From assembly GCA_964194845.1 (NCBI GenBank), contig CAXMNX010000029.1:1-10958 (forward strand): DNA of 10,958 bases, given 5' to 3'. Shown here piece by piece: positions 1 to 7,400 of the stretch. The first letter of the stretch is position 1. Each line of letters begins with the position of its first letter. Below the pieces are notes generated by a model, which saw nothing but the letters and a program-made list of their open reading frames with translations, was not told the origin of the DNA and made no database searches. Source of the stretch: CAXMNX01 sp964194845. Its GTDB lineage: Bacteria > Pseudomonadota > Alphaproteobacteria > Rhodobacterales > Rhodobacteraceae. The position numbers and the translations under genes are program-made.

Positions 1-1815
1 TTGCAGGATTACAATATCCAACCGGGCAACGCGAAAGCCTATGAGGTGCAGAAAGGCCAGTTCATTCAGGTTATGGATGTGCAGGGCCGCGAATGCACCG
101 ATTTTCAGTGCTTTTCCATGGCCGAGCTGGATCGCGGTATCGAACGCGATATCAACATGACGACGACACGGTCGCTGACCGGGTGCATCTATCCCGTTCC
201 CGGCATCATGTCGAAGTTCTGGAGCGTCGATCAGGAACCCTTGTTCGAGATTGTGCAAGATACCTGTGGGCGCCACGACGCCTACGGCCTGTCGTGCTAT
301 CCGCGCTATTACGACGATGCCGGTTACCCCGGGCATGTAAATTGTTCCGACAATATCAACGACGCGCTGTCGGCGTGGGACATTCGCCCGCGCGTCGGCT
401 GGCCGTCGATCAACTTCTTCTTCAACACGATGATCGACGATCATCACGTGCTTAGCGTCGATGACCCATGGTCACGCCCGGGCGATTATGTCCTGCTGCG
501 CGCGCTAACCGATCTGGTGGCGGTATCAACTGCCTGCCCCTGCGATATCGACCCGACAAACGCCTGGAACCCGACCGACATTCAGGTCCGGGTTTACAAG
601 GATAGCGAAGACTTCAAGCCCTCAGCGGGGTTCAGAAAATCAGCGGAGGCAGATGTGGAGCCGACCAAAGAGACCGGATTTCACAAGTGTTTTGCGAAAC
701 ACACGCGCGAGTTCGTCGAATACAACGGCTATTGGCTGGCCAATCAGATGTCCAACCATGGTGCCATCGCCGAATACTGGGCGGCGCGCGAAAAATGCGT
801 TGTCATGGATCTCAGCCCGCTCAGGAAATACGAGGTGACCGGCCCTGACGCCGAAGCCCTGATGCAGATGTGCGTGACCCGCAACATCAAGAAGCTCAGC
901 GTCGGCGGCATCGTTTATACCGCGATGTGCTACGACCACGGCGGCATGATCGACGACGGAACGGTGTTCCGGTTGGGCGACTACAATTTCCGCTGGATCG
1001 GCGGTTGCGACGCCTCCGGCAAGTGGCTGCGCGATCAGGCGGAAAAGCACGGGCTGAACGCCTGGGTGAAATCATCGACCGATCACCACCACAACATCGC
1101 CGTGCAGGGCCCGCTTAGCCGCGAGATCCTGGCAGAGGTTCTCTGGACACCGCCGACCCATGCGTCCGTCGAAGACCTGGCTTGGTTCCGGTTCACAACC
1201 GCGCGGCTGGGTGACATCCAGGGCACGCCGGTCATCCTCAGCCGCACGGGTTATTCCGGCGAACTTGGCTATGAAGTGTTCTGCCACCCCAAAGCCGCCG
1301 AAGAAGTGTTCGATGCGATCTGGAAGGCGGGCGAGCCGAAGGGCATGACACCACTTGGTTTGGCGGCACTTGATATGCTCAGGATCGAAGCCGGGCTGGT
1401 CTTCGCGGGCTCTGAGTTTTCGGACGAAACCGATCCCTTCGAGGCGGGCATCGGTTTCACCGTGCCGCTGAAAACCCAGGAAGATGATTTCATCGGTCGC
1501 AAGGCAATTGAAGAACGCAAAGCGCATCCGCATCGCAAGCTGGTGGGGCTGGATATCGAAGGCGGGCTGGTTCCCGGCCACGGCGATTGCGTGCGCATCG
1601 GCAAGGCACAGGTCGGCACCATCACCAGCGCAATGAAATCGCCGTGGCTTGGCAAGACAATCGCGCTGGCGCGCGTTGACGTCACGCATGCCGCGCCGGG
1701 TGAAATTGTCGAGGTCGGTCAGCTTGATGGCGAGCAAAAACGCCTGAAAGCCGTGGTCACCACCTTCCCGCATTTCGACCCGACCAAAGAGCGTGTGAAA
1801 GGCAACTACGGCTAG
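1..1815 (+). CDS. tdm: DUF1989 + GcvT fusion, trimethylamine N-oxide demethylase-like (5' end probably outside window)
   Basis: In the TMAO demethylase (Tdm) family the N-terminal metal domain splits TMAO into dimethylamine and formaldehyde, and the C-terminal GcvT-like domain captures the formaldehyde on tetrahydrofolate. Here residues about 1-200 are a DUF1989 domain with three cysteines in the family's zinc-ligand positions: C99 (LSCYP), C115 (HVNCSDN) and C179 (STACP). Residues about 235-600 are a GcvT fold with RTGYSGELGYE at about 415-425 and DMLRIEAG near 458-465. The spacings C99-C115 (16) and C115-C179 (64) match the ligand spacing I recall for the Methylocella enzyme, which would leave about 160 residues missing upstream. 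The frame is open from base 1, where it begins with TTG, so I treat it as 5'-partial; a true TTG start cannot be excluded. The FAD oxidoreductase gene follows 24 bp after the stop, as in an operon. Another DUF1989-GcvT demethylase acting on a different methylated amine is possible. Domain assignment is strong; the exact substrate is inferred. Confidence 0.75.
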   Translation: MQDYNIQPGNAKAYEVQKGQFIQVMDVQGRECTDFQCFSMAELDRGIERDINMTTTRSLTGCIYPVPGIMSKFWSVDQEPLFEIVQDTCGRHDAYGLSCYPRYYDDAGYPGHVNCSDNINDALSAWDIRPRVGWPSINFFFNTMIDDHHVLSVDDPWSRPGDYVLLRALTDLVAVSTACPCDIDPTNAWNPTDIQVRVYKDSEDFKPSAGFRKSAEADVEPTKETGFHKCFAKHTREFVEYNGYWLANQMSNHGAIAEYWAAREKCVVMDLSPLRKYEVTGPDAEALMQMCVTRNIKKLSVGGIVYTAMCYDHGGMIDDGTVFRLGDYNFRWIGGCDASGKWLRDQAEKHGLNAWVKSSTDHHHNIAVQGPLSREILAEVLWTPPTHASVEDLAWFRFTTARLGDIQGTPVILSRTGYSGELGYEVFCHPKAAEEVFDAIWKAGEPKGMTPLGLAALDMLRIEAGLVFAGSEFSDETDPFEAGIGFTVPLKTQEDDFIGRKAIEERKAHPHRKLVGLDIEGGLVPGHGDCVRIGKAQVGTITSAMKSPWLGKTIALARVDVTHAAPGEIVEVGQLDGEQKRLKAVVTTFPHFDPTKERVKGNYG

Positions 1816-1839
1816 CGCCCCCCAAGGATTTCCTGCGCA

Positions 1840-3159
1840 TTGAATCGTCTATTCGCATCAGACGCCGCTGAACCGGGCCACCCCTATTGGTGGGACGGGA
1901 TGAACTGGCCGACGCTTGATGCCCCGCCGCCCGATCACGTCGACCTGCTTGTCATTGGCGCTGGCTATACCGGCCTTTCCGCCGCCATCGCCGCGCACGA
2001 CGCCGGTGCCAATGTCGCGGTCATTGACGCGGGACAACCGGGGCAGGGGGCCTCGACGCGCAACGGCGGCATGGTCGGCGCGCACCCGCGTCTGGGGTGG
2101 GATGCTCTGCGTCAGAGGTTTGGCGAGGATACAGCCGATGCGATTCTCGGCGAAGCAGCGCCTGCGCTTCAGTGGGTCCGCGATTTGATCGAGCGCGAGG
2201 CGATCAACTGCGACTATGAAGTGACCGGGCGCATCCAGCTTGCCTGGACCGACACACATTTCGCCGGCCAGAAACAGCTCGCCAAAAAAGTCACCGAGAA
2301 AAGCCCGGTTCGGATCGACGTTCTGGAAAAGACCGAGCTTGGGGCCGAGATCAAGACCGACCTTTACAAGGGCGGCATTATCTTTCCCGAACACGGCGCG
2401 CTGCACCCGGCAAAGTTTCATCGCGGATTGCTGGACGCAGTTCTGCGGCGGGGCATACTCGTGGCCGCTGCAAATCCCGCCAAGAAATTCGCAAAAGACG
2501 CCAGCGGATTTCGGGTCACGACGCCGCAAAAGACCATCCGCGCCGACAAGATTGTTCTGGCGACGAACGGCTATACCGCGTCGCCGTTCAACTGGTTCGC
2601 GCGCCGGGTCTTCCCGCTTCCAAGTTTTCTCATTGCGACCGAACCCTTGTCGGCGAACCTGATCGGAGAGCTTGCACCGGGTCGGCGCATGATGGTCGAG
2701 ACCCGCGCGCGGCACAGCTATTTCCGCGTCTCGCCGGACGGCACGCGCATCCTTTATGGCGGCCGCGCGGCGATGGTGGACATTGATCTGGAAAGGGCTG
2801 CGGCGCGATTGCACGCGACCATGGCGCAGGTCTGGCCCGAGCTTGGCGACACCAAACTCACCCACGTCTGGACCGGCAACACCGGTTACAGCTTCAGCCA
2901 CATGCCGACCGTTGGCCGGCAAGACGGCATACACTACGCGATGGGATTTTCCGGCGGCGGCACAGTGATGGCGCCGTATCTTGGGGCGAAGGCCGCTTGG
3001 CAGGTATTGGGGGATCCAAAAGGAGAAACCGCCTATTCCCGAACCCGCCTGCAACCACGCTGGTATCATACCGGCGGGAAGCCGCATTTTCTGCGCGCCG
3101 CGGATCTCTGGTATCGGAACTGGGTTGACCGGGCCGAGAACCGCGCGGCGCGGCGTTAA
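1840..3159 (+). CDS. FAD-dependent amine oxidoreductase, DAO family (PuuB/OrdL-like)
   Basis: This is a 439-residue flavoprotein of the D-amino-acid-oxidase superfamily, near gamma-glutamylputrescine oxidase and sarcosine-type oxidases. Such enzymes oxidise a C-N bond of a secondary amine or amino acid, giving an imine and then an aldehyde or formaldehyde. The Rossmann nucleotide-binding motif GAGYTG is at residues 40-45, the family's GASTRNGGMVG segment at 70-80, and the C-terminal FAD-contacting GFSGGGT at 369-375. No signal peptide is seen, so it is probably cytoplasmic. The TTG start at 1840 is preferred because AAGGA lies at 1824-1828, 11 bp upstream; the next in-frame ATG is at residue 21, after family-typical sequence. 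It sits 24 bp behind the DUF1989-GcvT gene in the same direction, so co-transcription is likely. Formaldehyde or methylene produced here could feed the tetrahydrofolate domain of that neighbour. The substrate is not determinable from sequence; N-methylated amino acids and gamma-glutamyl amines are both plausible. Confidence 0.9.
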   Translation: MNRLFASDAAEPGHPYWWDGMNWPTLDAPPPDHVDLLVIGAGYTGLSAAIAAHDAGANVAVIDAGQPGQGASTRNGGMVGAHPRLGWDALRQRFGEDTADAILGEAAPALQWVRDLIEREAINCDYEVTGRIQLAWTDTHFAGQKQLAKKVTEKSPVRIDVLEKTELGAEIKTDLYKGGIIFPEHGALHPAKFHRGLLDAVLRRGILVAAANPAKKFAKDASGFRVTTPQKTIRADKIVLATNGYTASPFNWFARRVFPLPSFLIATEPLSANLIGELAPGRRMMVETRARHSYFRVSPDGTRILYGGRAAMVDIDLERAAARLHATMAQVWPELGDTKLTHVWTGNTGYSFSHMPTVGRQDGIHYAMGFSGGGTVMAPYLGAKAAWQVLGDPKGETAYSRTRLQPRWYHTGGKPHFLRAADLWYRNWVDRAENRAARR

Positions 3160-3178
3160 TGACTTTCCCTCTCCCCCG

Positions 3179-3246
3179 CCCCTCTCCCACCGGGAGAGGG
3201 GAGACGCACATCGGAAATACTGCTTCCCCCTCCGGGTCGGAGGGGG
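3179..3246. repeat. Two adjacent GC-rich perfect hairpins between convergent genes
   Basis: A 10-bp perfect inverted repeat (3179-3188 with 3192-3201, 3-base loop) is followed 24 bp later by a 9-bp perfect inverted repeat (3226-3234 with 3238-3246, 3-base loop). Both are built of CCCCTC-type runs. They lie in the 103-bp gap between the stop codons of the convergent FAD oxidoreductase and P450 genes. Neither has a T tract, so classic Rho-independent termination is weak. They may act as a bidirectional transcription block or mRNA 3'-end stabiliser, or be a dispersed GC-rich palindrome of the kind common between proteobacterial genes. Confidence 0.7.
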
Positions 3247-3262
3247 ACCGAGAGGGAGGGCC

Positions 3263-4468
3263 TTACGCCCAAACCGGTGCCAGCGGCATAGCCCTCGGGC
3301 TGGTATTGCCGCTGTCCGGCAGATAGTCCGGCACGCCTGCCAGCCGGATCTCGCGCCAGTTCTTCAAAAGCACGCCAAGTGCGCGCGCCATGTCAGTTCG
3401 GGCCACAAACTGGCCAAGGCAATGATGCGCGCCGCCGCCAAAGCCGAAGTGAATTTTTCGGGCCACCGTCACATCGAACCGCGCCTCGCCATCGACCAGA
3501 GGATCGGTCCCGGTCGCATGAACCAGCACATGCACCGTATCGCCCCCGCGCACCTCAACGCCGTCCAGCTCAAACGTCTCAAGCGCCTCGCGCGTGCTCC
3601 AGGTCGTGGTCGGGCGCGTGCGAATAATCTCCTCAACCGCTTGGCGCACACGATCAGGATGGGCGCGCAGCCAGGTCCACTGATCGGGATGCGCCGCAAA
3701 AAGCGCCATCGCAAACCCAAGCTGCGCGCGGGTCGTATCAACGCCGCCAAAGATCGAAATGACGATCAGATCCTTCAGCGCTTGGCCGTCCTCAAGCCCG
3801 TGCATTTTGCCTTCGCGGACGAGACGGGCGACGAAGCTTTCGCCGTCTTCTGCCTTGTCGATCAACGTATCGGCCAGCGCCATCAGCCGGCGGTAGGCGG
3901 CGTTCACCTTGGTCTCGTGCTGTTTTGCATCCATCCCCATCGCCAGACCCAGTGTGCTGGCATCAAGTGCGATCCACCCCGCTTGCTCGTCTGGAAGCGC
4001 CAGAAGCGTCGTGACCGCGCGGCCTGCAAAGGGTTCGCTGAAGGCGTGAATGAACTCGAAGCTTTCAAGCGATTTCAAAGGTGTCAGCAGGTCTTCCGCG
4101 ATGTACGAAAAACGGTCTGAAAGCGAAAGCACATAGTCATTCGATAACGCCGCCTGAGCCACCCTCCGCAACTTCCGATGCCCGTCGCCTTCTTCGCTGA
4201 TAATGCTGCGCATCCAGAAGTCCGCAAAAGACCCCTCGATCCCACATTTTCGCGGCCAGTCATAGCTGCCCTGGCGAAGCCGCCGGTCCCGCAGGATCTT
4301 GCCCGCCTGATTGTGCCGAAGCACTGCCAGACCAAACGGCGTTCGCGCGCACCAGCTTTTCGCCCGCGCCGTGCGCACCTCGTCTGATCGCGTCGAAAAT
4401 CCCGGCGCGGTCAGGTCCAGATAAGGCAGGTCATCCCTCAGCAATCCAGTGTGCGCTCGCGTTCCCAT
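3263..4468 (-). CDS. Cytochrome P450
   Basis: This is a soluble class I bacterial P450 of 401 residues, the usual length for the family. The heme-thiolate signature FGGGAHHCLG is at 343-352 with Cys350 as iron ligand. The K-helix ExxR is E280-R283, the I-helix oxygen-activation motif GGVDTT is at 241-246, and the C-helix heme-propionate HxxxR is H97-R101. There is no membrane anchor. It would need a ferredoxin and reductase, and none is encoded in the window. Its ATG lies inside the 3' end of the gmaS-like gene (31-bp overlap), implying the same transcript and translational coupling. No clear Shine-Dalgarno precedes that ATG; an in-frame TTG at 4444, overlapping the gmaS stop in a TTGCTGA arrangement, is a credible alternative start that loses only eight residues. 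The substrate is unknown. The neighbourhood suggests oxidation (perhaps N-dealkylation) of a nitrogenous compound, but that is inference. Confidence 0.95.
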   Translation of the reverse strand: MGTRAHTGLLRDDLPYLDLTAPGFSTRSDEVRTARAKSWCARTPFGLAVLRHNQAGKILRDRRLRQGSYDWPRKCGIEGSFADFWMRSIISEEGDGHRKLRRVAQAALSNDYVLSLSDRFSYIAEDLLTPLKSLESFEFIHAFSEPFAGRAVTTLLALPDEQAGWIALDASTLGLAMGMDAKQHETKVNAAYRRLMALADTLIDKAEDGESFVARLVREGKMHGLEDGQALKDLIVISIFGGVDTTRAQLGFAMALFAAHPDQWTWLRAHPDRVRQAVEEIIRTRPTTTWSTREALETFELDGVEVRGGDTVHVLVHATGTDPLVDGEARFDVTVARKIHFGFGGGAHHCLGQFVARTDMARALGVLLKNWREIRLAGVPDYLPDSGNTSPRAMPLAPVWA

Positions 4469-5742
4469 GCGGTCAGATGCCGCGAATAGGCATTCCAGTC
4501 ACCCGTTTTCAACTTGACATAACTTGCCGCAAATTCAGCCCCAAGCGCGCCCGAGAACTTGCCATCCGCCGCAAACGCGCGCAGCGCGTCCAGAAGGTTC
4601 AGCGGCAATTTCGCGACTTTCCCCAGCTTTTCCGGTTCGGCATAGGCGTCGATATCCAGTCGTGGCCCCGGATCGGCCTTGGCCGCCATACCAAGCCGCC
4701 CCGCCGCAAGTATGCCCGCCATCAACAGGTAAGGATTGGCCGCGCCATCGGCGAGCCTAAACTCGATCCTCCCCTTGTCGGGTATGCGGATCATGTGCGT
4801 GCGATTGTTACCGCCATAGGTCACCGTGTTCGGCGCCCACGTCGCACCCGAAAGCGTGCGCGGCGCATTGATCCGTTTGTAGCTGTTCACGGTCGGATTG
4901 CTGAGCGCGGCCAGCGCCGGGGCATGTGCCATCAGCCCGCCGATGAAGTGATAACAAGCAGGACCAAGCCCCATTTCGTCGTCGCCGGCAAAATGATTGG
5001 TCTCGCCATCATTGGACCAAAGCGAGATATGCGCATGACACCCGTTGCCGGTCAGATGCGCAAATGGCTTGGGCATGAACGTCGCGCGAAACCCATGCGC
5101 CTGCGCGATCTCTTTCACCATGAACTTGAAGAACGCCCATCGATCGGCGGTGACGAGCGCGGGCGAATAGTCCCAGTTGATCTCGAACTGGCCGTTCGCG
5201 TCTTCGTGGTCGTTTTGGTAAGGCCCCCAGCCGAGCGCCTCCATGTGGGTGCAAATCTCGGAGATAACTTCAAACCGCCGCATCAGTGCCGACTGGTCAT
5301 AGCAGGGCTTTTCCTGGGTATCGCGGGCGTCCGAGATCGCATCGCCGTCGGCGTCGATCAGATGAAACTCGGGTTCAACCCCGGTCATCAGCGCCTGATC
5401 GTCTTTTGCAGCTTCGGCGACAAGCCGTTTCAGCACATTGCGGGGTGCCTGATCCACCGGAGCACCTTCCATCCAGGGATCCCCCGCGACCCAGGCCACT
5501 TCGGGCTTCCAGGGAAGTTGAATAACGCTTTCAGGGTCCGGCATCACGAACATGTCGGGGTGCGCGGGCGTCATGTCCAGCCAGGCCGCAAACCCGGCAA
5601 ACCCCGCACCACTTTGCTGCATGTCGGCAACTGCACTTGCTGGCACAAGTTTTGCGCGCTGAACGCCGAACAGATCGGTGAAATTGAACAAAAAGAAACG
5701 GACGCCGTTTTTCTTGGCGAAATCCATCAGCGACAAGGTCAT
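4438..5742 (-). CDS. gmaS: Glutamine synthetase-family ligase, probable gamma-glutamylmethylamide synthetase
   Basis: GmaS joins methylamine to glutamate using ATP, the entry step of the indirect methylamine pathway. This protein has the glutamine synthetase catalytic fold. Numbered from the upstream ATG at 5748, it shows the metal-binding EPEF at 125-128, the NHEDANGQFEINWD stretch at 179-193, GNGCHAHISL at 234-243, and the C-terminal NSYKR, GGNNRTHMIRIP and RIEFRLADGAANPY segments at 288-340. The length of about 434 residues fits GmaS/GlnT-type short forms. The start at 5742 is preferred over 5748 because GGGAGG (5754-5749) abuts the first ATG directly but sits 6 bases from the second. The P450 gene overlaps its 3' end and amtB lies upstream. 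A type III glutamine synthetase (GlnT) or another gamma-glutamyl-amine ligase is the main alternative; the choice of GmaS rests on overall resemblance and neighbourhood. Confidence 0.75.
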   Translation of the reverse strand: MTLSLMDFAKKNGVRFFLFNFTDLFGVQRAKLVPASAVADMQQSGAGFAGFAAWLDMTPAHPDMFVMPDPESVIQLPWKPEVAWVAGDPWMEGAPVDQAPRNVLKRLVAEAAKDDQALMTGVEPEFHLIDADGDAISDARDTQEKPCYDQSALMRRFEVISEICTHMEALGWGPYQNDHEDANGQFEINWDYSPALVTADRWAFFKFMVKEIAQAHGFRATFMPKPFAHLTGNGCHAHISLWSNDGETNHFAGDDEMGLGPACYHFIGGLMAHAPALAALSNPTVNSYKRINAPRTLSGATWAPNTVTYGGNNRTHMIRIPDKGRIEFRLADGAANPYLLMAGILAAGRLGMAAKADPGPRLDIDAYAEPEKLGKVAKLPLNLLDALRAFAADGKFSGALGAEFAASYVKLKTGDWNAYSRHLTAWERERTLDC

Positions 5743-5748
5743 TTTCAT

Positions 5749-5754
5749 CCTCCC
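5749..5754 (-). promoter_or_regulatory. Ribosome binding site of the gmaS-like gene
   Basis: On the minus strand the hexamer GGGAGG is followed directly by ATGAAAATG. It is too close to the first ATG (0 bases) and well spaced for the second (6 bases), which decides the start at 5742. Confidence 0.75.
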
Positions 5755-5764
5755 GGGGCTTCAA

Positions 5765-5795
5765 TATAAAAGGGGCCGCAATTTGCGACCCCTTT
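5765..5795 (-). terminator. Terminator-like hairpin between the small membrane protein gene and gmaS
   Basis: On the minus strand the arms AAAGGGG-U-CGCA (5795-5784) and UGCG-G-CCCCUUU (5780-5769) pair over 12 positions including one G-U. The loop is 3 bases, followed by a short U-rich stretch (UUUUAUAUU). It lies 28 bases after the stop of the small membrane protein gene and only about 15 bases before the gmaS Shine-Dalgarno. It probably ends or attenuates the amtB transcript; partial readthrough into gmaS is possible. Confidence 0.65.
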
Positions 5796-5823
5796 CAAGC
5801 TTATTTTACACCGTCAGAGCAGT

Positions 5824-5994
5824 TTACTTGTAGTGCTCGTAAAGCGAATGCTCTTTGCGGTTGCCGATCCAAAGCGCGGCAACGCAGGCAATAGCGGATA
5901 GCAGGGTGTAGAAAAACGGCGAACCGCCTCCTGCTCCCATATACATCGCGCCCTCGACCACGGCCCAGTCAGCTGTTTCGAATGGAAAACCCAT
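5824..5994 (-). CDS. Small single-span membrane protein (56 aa) downstream of amtB
   Basis: This 57-codon frame begins MGFPFETADW and ends KEHSLYEHYK before TAA. It starts 26 bp after the amtB stop with a good ribosome site (AAAGGA at 6007-6002, 7 bases from the ATG). Residues about 26-44 (SPFFYTLLSAIACVAALWI) form one hydrophobic span, preceded by a Gly-rich turn (GAGGG) and followed by a basic segment (NRK) and a charged tail. By the positive-inside rule the C-terminus should be cytoplasmic. I do not recognise a named family. Position, ribosome site and membrane topology suggest it is co-made with the ammonium transporter, perhaps as a small accessory subunit. That role is inference. The usual amtB partner, a PII protein (GlnK), is not next to this amtB. 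Confidence 0.75.
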   Translation of the reverse strand: MGFPFETADWAVVEGAMYMGAGGGSPFFYTLLSAIACVAALWIGNRKEHSLYEHYK

Positions 5995-6020
5995 TTGTCT
6001 GTCCTTTCACAAAATTACGA

Positions 6021-7400
6021 TCACTCTGCCGGTGCGGCAGAAGCGGGGATACCTTCCGGATAAGCGGCAGACGCCACCTTGACCGGATCGAGGCCGTGCT
6101 CTTCAGCACCAGCTGGCACGCGCAGCATACCCAACTTGCTCAGGATCAGCGAGACAACGTAACCCGGCACCAAACCAAGCAGCAGGAACACAATGGCACC
6201 CACAATCTGGCCAATGAGGCTGATGGTCGGCGCCCCTTCGCCCTGCAACGCCGGGAACCCCGAGGCAAAGACACCAAGAGCGACGACGCCATAGATCCCG
6301 ATGGTGCCGTGAACCGTTACCGCACCAACTGCATCGTCGATGCCGCGTCTTTCCAGCATCTTCGCAGCAGGCGCCAATATGACACCGGCGCCAAAGGCAA
6401 CCAGGAAGGCCAGACCCGGCCAGTAGATGTCAAGCCCGGACGCTGTCGCGATGATCCCGGCCAGCATGCCAGACATCATCCAGAACGGATCGCGGGTCAT
6501 CATCCAGGCACCGATTGTGCCGCCAGCCATCCCCATCAGGATGTTAAAGCCAAGTGCTGAAAGCGTGATCGGTGTGCCGTAGATTGTGGCGAACTTGTCG
6601 GGATACCACGACCAGGCTTCGCCCGGGACAATGACACAAGCCATCAGGAAGCCCCAGAATCCGGCGATAATCAGCATCAGGCCAACACAAGTCAGCGGCA
6701 TGTTGTGACCAGCGATGTGGTTTGCTGTTCCGTCATCGTTGAACTTTCCGATACGTGGCCCGAGGTTGATCAGCACACCAAGCGCGAAGAAGCCCGCGAC
6801 CGCGTGAACAAGTCCGGCTGCACCAAAGTCATGCACGCCCCATTGAGTGACCAGCCAGCCATCGGCGTGCCAGCCCCAGGCGGCCGCAACCACCCAAGCA
6901 AAAGAACCAAGCACAATGGCAAGGATCACAAAGCCCACAGTCTGGATGCGTTCGATCAAAGCGCCCGACATGATCGAGGCGGTGGTCGCCGCGAACATGG
7001 CGAAGGCACCCCAGAACACGCCGGATGCGTTATCGGCGATGTTCGGGCCCATATATTCGACCCAGGGCAAGGCAATGCTGCTAGCATATTCGCCGCCGGA
7101 AATACCGACCGGACCGGCCGAGAACGTCAGACCTGTGGGGAAGCCCCAATAGATCCACCAGCCGAAATACCAGAATGTCGGCAACATGAACGCAAACGCC
7201 AGGATGTTCTTCACACCCGACGAAAGCACGTTTTTCATCCGGCTGGCGCCCATCTCGTAGGCCAGAAAGCCTGCGTGGATTAGGATCATCAGCGGAATTG
7301 ATAGATAATAGTATGTTTCGGCGAAGATGGTATTTGTTGTACCCGCCTTCATTTCAAGCGCGGCAACTTGTGCCATCAGCTCTGCAATTTGCTCTTCCAT
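6021..7400 (-). CDS. amtB: Ammonium transporter (Amt family)
   Basis: This inner-membrane channel/transporter for ammonium, and usually also methylammonium, belongs to the Amt/Mep/Rh family. From the ATG at 7400 the protein is 459 residues. The pore twin histidines are H199 (GLVHAVAG) and H364 (VTVHGTIG), and the conserved aspartate is D191 (VHDFGAAG). The GALIER segment follows the extracellular vestibule region, and about eleven hydrophobic spans can be traced. The start at 7400 is chosen because AGGAG (7410-7406) is 5 bases upstream; a further in-frame ATG at 7436 would add 12 unlikely residues. The N-terminus carries a short amphipathic heptad-like helix (MEEQIAELMAQVAALEMK) rather than a signal peptide, and a hydrophilic tail of about 30 residues ends the protein. 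Together with a gmaS-like gene, the natural cargo may include methylammonium. No glnK is adjacent; a small membrane protein gene follows instead. Confidence 0.95.
   Translation of the reverse strand: MEEQIAELMAQVAALEMKAGTTNTIFAETYYYLSIPLMILIHAGFLAYEMGASRMKNVLSSGVKNILAFAFMLPTFWYFGWWIYWGFPTGLTFSAGPVGISGGEYASSIALPWVEYMGPNIADNASGVFWGAFAMFAATTASIMSGALIERIQTVGFVILAIVLGSFAWVVAAAWGWHADGWLVTQWGVHDFGAAGLVHAVAGFFALGVLINLGPRIGKFNDDGTANHIAGHNMPLTCVGLMLIIAGFWGFLMACVIVPGEAWSWYPDKFATIYGTPITLSALGFNILMGMAGGTIGAWMMTRDPFWMMSGMLAGIIATASGLDIYWPGLAFLVAFGAGVILAPAAKMLERRGIDDAVGAVTVHGTIGIYGVVALGVFASGFPALQGEGAPTISLIGQIVGAIVFLLLGLVPGYVVSLILSKLGMLRVPAGAEEHGLDPVKVASAAYPEGIPASAAPAE

Noticed and set aside
1858..3087. 409-codon minus-strand open frame opposite the FAD oxidoreductase
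   Set aside because: It is a shadow of a gene with intact FAD motifs; no ribosome site or recognisable motif.
2981..4120. 379-codon plus-strand frame spanning the convergent gap and antisense to the P450
   Set aside because: It runs through the end of one real gene, the palindromes and the opposite strand of another; composition is not protein-like.
4477..5769. 430-codon plus-strand open frame opposite gmaS
   Set aside because: It is antisense to a clear glutamine synthetase-family gene, is rich in Arg/Pro/His without any domain, and reflects high-GC third positions of the real gene.
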